Position numbers and translations under genes: made by a program
DNA from: Desulfovibrio sp. Fe33
GTDB taxonomy: Bacteria > Desulfobacterota > Desulfovibrionia > Desulfovibrionales > Desulfovibrionaceae
Assembly (NCBI RefSeq): GCF_028532725.1
Contig: NZ_JAQKGU010000003.1
Location: forward strand, 124,001-188,000
Length of the DNA stretch: 64,000 nucleotides
Direction of reading: 5' to 3'
Notes under the pieces: model-generated
Told to the model about the DNA's origin: nothing
What the model saw: the letters and a program-made list of their open reading frames with translations, nothing else
Databases searched by the model: none
In this document: one piece after another, positions 59,699-64,000 of the stretch
Numbering within the stretch: the stretch's first letter is position 1
How the letters are laid out: each line of letters begins with the position of its first letter

Positions 59699-60034
59699 TC
59701 AGCCTTTTTTCACGACCGAGGTTTTGAGGAACATTGAGCCGAAGCCAGGAATCTTGCAGGAAATGTCGTGCACGCCGTCTTCGGGCTCTATCAATCGAAT
59801 GTTTTTGACCTTGGTTCCCTTCTTGATATCCGAGGCGGCCCCTTTGACCTTGAGATCCTGAATGACGATGACGGTATCTCCATCAACGAGCACATTGCCG
59901 TTGGCGTCCTTGTAGACCTTTTCCGTTGCGTCTTCGGCCTGGAACTCAAAGCCGCATTCGGGGCAAATGAGAACGGTACCATCAGAGTACACGTACTCGC
60001 ACTGACACTGCGGACAATTCGGTAAATTTTCCAT
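59699..60034 (-). CDS. yjdM: PhnA/YjdM-family zinc-ribbon protein
   Basis: A protein of about 111 aa with an N-terminal zinc ribbon (CPQCQCEYVYSDGTVLICPECGFEF). The PhnA/YjdM domain follows: KDANGNVLVDGDTVIVIQDLKVKGAASDIKKGTKVKNIRLIE and the ending KIPGFGSMFLKTSVVKK. The family was once named for alkylphosphonate uptake, but its true role is unclear and it is not a phosphonatase. It is 32 kb from the phosphonate cluster, so no link is claimed. Start chosen at MENLPNCPQ. Confidence 0.9.
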   Translation of the reverse strand: MENLPNCPQCQCEYVYSDGTVLICPECGFEFQAEDATEKVYKDANGNVLVDGDTVIVIQDLKVKGAASDIKKGTKVKNIRLIEPEDGVHDISCKIPGFGSMFLKTSVVKKG

Positions 60035-60239
60035 GTTTCTCCAAATGAGGTTTAATTTCAAACTCTGTTCCCGGAGATATGGGCAGTACACAATAACCGG
60101 GAGCTAATCAAATTATAAACAGGCGCCCCTGAGGTTCCAAACCAAAAGCTGATGACGGAAACAAGGTCAATCCAGAACTTCGACGTCAATATTTAACTAC
60201 CCGCGTTTTCTACAAGACGCAGCAGAGTGGGAGAAAAAA

Positions 60240-60334
60240 CGCGCCGAAGGCGCATACAGGGGATGCAAGGGTGCGAGCCCTTGCCCGCCGGAGGCGAAAT
60301 CACCCGACTATTGCCGCAAGGCGGCTTTCAAAAC
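60240..60334. repeat. REP-like dispersed repeat, copy 2 (inverted relative to copy 1)
   Basis: Reverse-complement match of 37650-37746. It contains hairpins gcgccgaaggcgc, gcaaggg-tgcgag-cccttgc and gccgc-aag-gcggc. It lies downstream of the motB2 operon terminator. Confidence 0.8.
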
Positions 60335-60372
60335 CTGCCTTTCATCTTCAGGGAACTAAGCGAATAGTCCCT

Positions 60373-60405
60373 AAAAAAAAGGCCTCGTCTGCTTCGACGG
60401 GGCCT
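60373..60405 (-). terminator. Terminator of the fapA-motA-motB-motB2 operon
   Basis: A 10-bp stem (aggcctcgtc / gacggggcct) with a 5-nt loop is followed on minus by eight T residues. Confidence 0.88.
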
Positions 60406-60430
60406 CACGCTCAGGTATATCTTCGGGTGG

Positions 60431-61183
60431 TTACCACTTGGTTCGTCCAGGGGGAAGATAGAAAAATTCGACACGTCGATTCGCATTCCGATTCTCCTCG
60501 GATGTGCTGGGCAGAAGCGGTTTGGAGCCTGCGTAGCCAACAGCCTTCATGCGGGTGGCCGGGATGTCGGAATGCTCAAGAATATAACGCAGGCAACGGG
60601 CAGCGCGTGCGGCGGACAGGTCCCAATTGGAATTGTACAAATCCGATTCGGGCGTCTCGCCATCGGTATGACCACGGATCACGACATTGAAATCCGTCTT
60701 TTGCATTGAATCGATTATCATCTGCAAAGCCTGTCTGGCCTCGGAGGTCAACTCAATGGAGCCCTTGGCGAACACCACCTGGCTGTTCAACCGAAGCATT
60801 ACCCCGGACTTGTCGGTGCTGACTTTGGCCATGTGCGTCAAATCCCGAGCCATTATGGCCTTCTTGAGCAGGACTCCGAGTTCGACGATCTGCCGGTTGT
60901 CGCGGACGCTCTGCCGCTCCTGAAAAGTCGTGTCGGCGTAAGGAGTCGAAAGCGCGGCGCTATCCTCGTACTGCACCCCCAGGGCCTCCTGAATGGACCC
61001 CATGAGCTTGCGGAAGTTGGTGACGTCCTGATTGGTGAACGACAATAGCAGGACAAAAAAACACAAAAGCAGCGTGACCATGTCCGCAAAGGTAGCCATC
61101 CACGGCGGAATCCCCTCGTCGGGCTTGGGCGGATCGGACTTGGGTCCCCCGCCCTGCTGTTCCAATGCTTCCTGTTCTGCCAT
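60431..61183 (-). CDS. MotB-like OmpA-family protein, second copy
   Basis: A stator-type protein of about 250 aa: short cytoplasmic N-terminus, plug/TM segment PPWMATFADMVTLLLCFFVLLLSF with the proton-binding Asp in FADM, then a periplasmic OmpA/MotB peptidoglycan-binding domain (LNSQVVFAKGSIELTSEARQAL; VVIRGHTDGETPESDLYNSNWDLSAARAARCLRYIL; AVGYAGSKPL; NRRVEFFYLP). The start at 61183 lies 4 nt after the motB stop; the frame is open to 61228 inside motB. Two different MotB-type proteins beside one MotA suggest a mixed or alternative stator. Confidence 0.9.
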   Translation of the reverse strand: MAEQEALEQQGGGPKSDPPKPDEGIPPWMATFADMVTLLLCFFVLLLSFTNQDVTNFRKLMGSIQEALGVQYEDSAALSTPYADTTFQERQSVRDNRQIVELGVLLKKAIMARDLTHMAKVSTDKSGVMLRLNSQVVFAKGSIELTSEARQALQMIIDSMQKTDFNVVIRGHTDGETPESDLYNSNWDLSAARAARCLRYILEHSDIPATRMKAVGYAGSKPLLPSTSEENRNANRRVEFFYLPPGRTKW

Positions 61184-61187
61184 CTTC

Positions 61188-61952
61188 CTACCAGGCATCC
61201 CGTTGGGGCATATGCAAATAAAATTCAACCCGCTGGTTCGTCAGCCGATTTTCCATGGAATCATTGGGCACTTCGGGTCTGGTGTCGGCGTATCCCACGG
61301 CCTTGGCCCGGTTGATCTCAATGCCGCCCGTGTTGATAAGATAGTCCAAAGCCACGGCCGCCCGCGCGGCGGACAGCTCCCAGTTGGACGGATATTTCGG
61401 CGTATGTATGGGCCTGTCGTCGGTATGGCCCCTGACCACGATATTCAGCTTGTAATCCTTGAGAACTTTGACAACCGAATCAAGAATCTCAAAGGCGCGC
61501 GGCTTGAGCATGGCCGTATTGGGCTCGAACAAGGACGCCGAACTGGCGCGGAAAACCACGCCATCGCGGTCGGCGCTTACACCGGCACCCTCCTTGAGTA
61601 TCACGTCCATCTCCTCGAGCATGGACTTGATACGCATGACTACGGACAACAACAACCGCTCATCGCGGGAGATGGAAGCGGCCATCTCCTTGGTAGCCGT
61701 CGAACTGGAATTGAACTGTGCCATTTCTTCGGAAATTGCGCGCACTTCCTTGACCCCGAAAGCGCCCTTGAGCGACCCCAAGGCGTCGCGGAACTTCTCC
61801 TCGCTCTGCTGGGCAAAGGAAAGAAGCAAAACGAAAAAACAGAGAAGCAGCGTGACCATGTCGGCGAAAGTAGCCATCCACGGCGGCAACCCCTCGTCGC
61901 CCGGAGGATCTTCGGGCGGCCTTCTGCGTATAACTTCCTCGACCTTGGCCAT
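61188..61952 (-). CDS. motB: Flagellar motor protein MotB-like
   Basis: A 254-aa stator B subunit. The TM segment LPPWMATFADMVTLLLCFFVLLLSFA carries the conserved Asp; the periplasmic domain has VVFRASSASLFEPNTAMLKPRAFEIL, IVVRGHTDDRPIHTPKYPSNWELSAARAAVALDYLI, AVGYADTRPEVPN and NRLTNQRVEFYLH. It anchors the stator to peptidoglycan. The proton versus sodium type cannot be told. It follows motA by 21 nt. Confidence 0.93.
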   Translation of the reverse strand: MAKVEEVIRRRPPEDPPGDEGLPPWMATFADMVTLLLCFFVLLLSFAQQSEEKFRDALGSLKGAFGVKEVRAISEEMAQFNSSSTATKEMAASISRDERLLLSVVMRIKSMLEEMDVILKEGAGVSADRDGVVFRASSASLFEPNTAMLKPRAFEILDSVVKVLKDYKLNIVVRGHTDDRPIHTPKYPSNWELSAARAAVALDYLINTGGIEINRAKAVGYADTRPEVPNDSMENRLTNQRVEFYLHMPQRDAW

Positions 61953-61973
61953 AACTTCTCCGAATGCGGAAAA

Positions 61974-62726
61974 CTAAGCGTTCTCGCGCAGCGCCGGGGA
62001 AAGGAACGCCTGCAGCTTCTCCTTGACCACCGAAGGATGGTCGCCGCGCTGCAGGGAAGAAACGCCCTCAATCATGATCTGCATGAAAAGGACGTCCTCG
62101 GCGGACCGTTCCTCAAGCTTGGTGGCCATGGGCAGGAAAACACAGTTTGCCATGATGGCCCCGTAAAAGGTGGTCAGCAGGGCCACGGCCATGGCCGGAC
62201 CGATGGATGACGGGTCCGACAGATTAGAGAGCATGTTTACCAAACCGATGAGAGTGCCGATCATGCCAAAAGCCGGGGCCATGGTCCCCATACCCTTGAA
62301 AACGGCCTGTCCCTGCCTATGCCGCTGCTTCATGAATTCAAGCTCGATTTCCATGACGGAACGGACAAGCCCCTCGCTGGAACCGTCCACGACAAGCATC
62401 ACCCCTTTCTTGAGGAATGCATCGTCGATATTGACCTTTTCCAGAGAAACCAAGCTCTCCTTGCGGGCCTTGTCGGATAGGGACGTAATCAGCTTGATGA
62501 TGTCTTGCGGGTCCGAGGACTTGAACATCAACGTCTTCATGCCGACCTTGAAGGCATTGATGACCACACCCATGGGGAACATGACAAAGGTGACGGCGAA
62601 AGTACCGCCAATAACGACAACGATAGAGGGAACATCGAGGAATCCCGCCGCGTTGCCACCCATGAAAATTGTCGTGAAGACAAGACCAAAGGCTCCGGCC
62701 AGACCGATAAGAGTTGCGATATCCAT
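61974..62726 (-). CDS. motA: Flagellar motor stator protein MotA
   Basis: A 250-aa stator A subunit with four helices: TM1 at 2-22, TM2 at 31-52, TM3 and TM4 at about 148-200 (MGTMAPAFGMIGTLIGLVNML; MAVALLTTFYGAIMANCVFLPMATKLEER), and a charged cytoplasmic loop (about 70-140) that meets FliG. It follows the fapA-like gene by 3 nt. Confidence 0.95.
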   Translation of the reverse strand: MDIATLIGLAGAFGLVFTTIFMGGNAAGFLDVPSIVVVIGGTFAVTFVMFPMGVVINAFKVGMKTLMFKSSDPQDIIKLITSLSDKARKESLVSLEKVNIDDAFLKKGVMLVVDGSSEGLVRSVMEIELEFMKQRHRQGQAVFKGMGTMAPAFGMIGTLIGLVNMLSNLSDPSSIGPAMAVALLTTFYGAIMANCVFLPMATKLEERSAEDVLFMQIMIEGVSSLQRGDHPSVVKEKLQAFLSPALRENA

Positions 62727-62729
62727 ATG

Positions 62730-63851
62730 CTATTTCTTCATTTTCCCGGCTGAAGCGCCTATCTTCACTTCGCCGTTGTCGTAGTAGAAAAAAACGTCTT
62801 CCAGAAAATCATCCACTCTGTAATAAGCCGAGCCGATGCATATCTCCACGCCCGGCCTGACAACGCCTGGCGCCAGGACCCGGCAATCATCCAGCCGTTC
62901 GGTGGCGTAGATTCCGTTCCACAGCTCCACCTTCATATCCTTGAGCAATTCCAGCTCGTTGCGCGCCGACTCCAAACGAGGACCGTACTCGGCCCGAAAT
63001 TCATCACCCCTGTTCAGAGCCTTCTCAAAAAAAGCGATGTCCTCATGCAGGACCTTGATTCGTTGATTATAGCGCTGGTCGGCGTACAGCAGCCCGGGCT
63101 GATAACCCAAAATCAGAGATGTGTCCGTATCCATGCCGCCGCCGAGCTGTCCGCCCACATAGATATAGCTGTAGGCGCAAATGTTCCCGCCGGTGAGCCG
63201 CCCGCCCACCGCCAGGCGTTTTCCCGCGTAGGCGTCGCTGTGCATCAGCGCTCCCTTGACGAATATGTCGCCGCCGGCAAGCAACGTGGCATACTCGCAA
63301 AACGCGAGCCGCATATCCCTGGAAGCCCTGAGCAGAGCCTCCTTGCCGCCCTTGACTCCGCCCCGGCAGACCAGATTTCCACGAGCCGTGACGGTTGCGC
63401 CCTCGATCTGGTCATTAACCCGTACATCGTCAGCCGCCTCAATGGAAAACCCTGTCCGGACCGACCCTTCGACCACCACGCCGCCAACGAAATCGACATT
63501 TCCTGTATGGTAGTCGATGTCGGAATGAACCGTCAGCGGATTGCGGACAAGAATCCGGCCTTCCTTGTAGCAGACATATCCGTCCACGGCCGCGAAAAGC
63601 TTGTCCGGAAACTCTCGCCGTATACCCGTGCCCTTGCCCGCCGGAAACGCTTTTTCTTCGAACACAAAGCGTTCGTCCAGATCACCCCCGGCCTCCTCCA
63701 CAGGAAGCCATTCGGCGACAAGATCCCCGGCGGACACGTTCTTGACGAACTGACGCTCGTGATGATCCACGCTTCCGTCCGCCTGCTCCTCCGGCTTCAA
63801 CTTGGCCGGATCCCAGTCCGGATCGAAGTGGTGCTTCAGGAAAAACGGCAT
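62730..63851 (-). CDS. FapA-family (DUF342) protein
   Basis: A 373-aa protein of the FapA/DUF342 family. Residues 40-130 form the N-terminal FapA domain. From 105 the chain turns into repeated short beta units (DYHTGNVDFVGGVVVEGSV; VRVNDQIEGATVTARGNLVCRGGVKGGKEALLRASRDMRLAFCEYATLLAGGDIFVKGALMHSDAYAGKRLAVGG), a right-handed beta-helix. A coiled coil (about 285-320, QRIKVLHEDIAFFEKAL) and a final IGSAYYRVDD unit follow. FapA links to flagellar or polar assembly in other species; being first in a motAB operon supports a motility role. Confidence 0.88.
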   Translation of the reverse strand: MPFFLKHHFDPDWDPAKLKPEEQADGSVDHHERQFVKNVSAGDLVAEWLPVEEAGGDLDERFVFEEKAFPAGKGTGIRREFPDKLFAAVDGYVCYKEGRILVRNPLTVHSDIDYHTGNVDFVGGVVVEGSVRTGFSIEAADDVRVNDQIEGATVTARGNLVCRGGVKGGKEALLRASRDMRLAFCEYATLLAGGDIFVKGALMHSDAYAGKRLAVGGRLTGGNICAYSYIYVGGQLGGGMDTDTSLILGYQPGLLYADQRYNQRIKVLHEDIAFFEKALNRGDEFRAEYGPRLESARNELELLKDMKVELWNGIYATERLDDCRVLAPGVVRPGVEICIGSAYYRVDDFLEDVFFYYDNGEVKIGASAGKMKK

Positions 63852-64000
63852 TGCCCCTCTGAAGTTTTTTTATAAAACCGGATACGTCCCGTTGCTGAGC
63901 AGGCCTAGAAAGGCGAAGGCAAAACAACATGTTATAAGCCGATTAAAAAACAGTGAGATCATATTTGATTATCTACTTAGCGTCAATAACTAACACTATT
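63852..64000. other. Upstream region of the fapA-mot operon
   Basis: About 150 bp at the window edge, AT-rich toward 64000; it should hold the operon promoter, but no clear -24/-12 or flagellar consensus was recognised. Confidence 0.4.

Noticed and set aside
59699-60034. Link between the PhnA/YjdM-like gene and the phosphonate operon
   Set aside because: The family is not a proven phosphonate enzyme and the gene is 32 kb away in another unit.

Overview
The window looks like chromosomal sequence from a sulfate-reducing deltaproteobacterium of the Desulfovibrio/Pseudodesulfovibrio type. This is an inference from gene content: LL-diaminopimelate aminotransferase (dapL), a DHH-CBS-poly(A)-polymerase fusion, YedF, a DUF6485 cysteine cluster protein, a PEP-CTERM protein and two MotB-like proteins beside MotA. 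The backbone is GC-rich, coding density is high, and many genes sit in operons joined by 4-nt overlaps.

Layout. 1-2084 (+): the end of a glycosyltransferase locus (GT9, then a CgeB-like enzyme). 2153-14374 (-): a long housekeeping run, read as xerD, DHH-CBS-PAP, HIT protein, lapA, lapB, mutS, lipoprotein, lysA, terminator, rsmE, rarA. 14575-19373 (+): dapL-folK, a small YHS/TRASH-like protein and a periplasmic TPR protein. 19931-27017: a catabolic cluster of five minus-strand genes (ABC transporter ATPase, fused permease, binding protein, aminotransferase, phosphonopyruvate-hydrolase-like enzyme) with a divergent LysR regulator. I read it as a phosphonoalanine uptake and degradation system. 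27574-30489 (-): rimI, pgk, tpiA, secG, tRNA-Leu(GAG). 30576-45099: NUDIX protein, suhB, DUF6485, an unknown 603-aa protein, gcvT, DUF374 acyltransferase, yedF, rluB, lolA, ftsK, efp, aroQ, engB, lptG, lptF and a 60-aa leader gene. 45235-51154 (+): uppP, tRNA-Met, a PEP-CTERM protein with a sigma-54-like promoter, and a YbhGFSR-like exporter. 51666-52051: tmRNA (ssrA).

An AT-rich genomic island of about 7.5 kb (52052-59623) is inserted at the 3' end of ssrA. It is bounded by a 21-bp direct repeat of the ssrA 3' end, and both ends carry phased GTAC repeats plus an inverted 10-mer. It encodes a tyrosine integrase, a small lipoprotein, a zinc-ribbon membrane protein, a serine recombinase, an HNH (McrA-like) endonuclease, and a 480-aa protein. 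That last protein has an apparent winged-helix N-terminus and a C-terminal half carrying motifs like those of family-A polymerases. It is the strongest candidate here for something undescribed. The remnant of an Ada-type zinc-binding protein lies near the right end.

Beyond the island, 59635-64000 (-) holds yjdM/phnA-like and a four-gene operon fapA-like, motA, motB, motB2. Two copies of a roughly 95-bp hairpin-rich repeat (REP-like) lie at 37650-37746 and, inverted, at 60240-60334.
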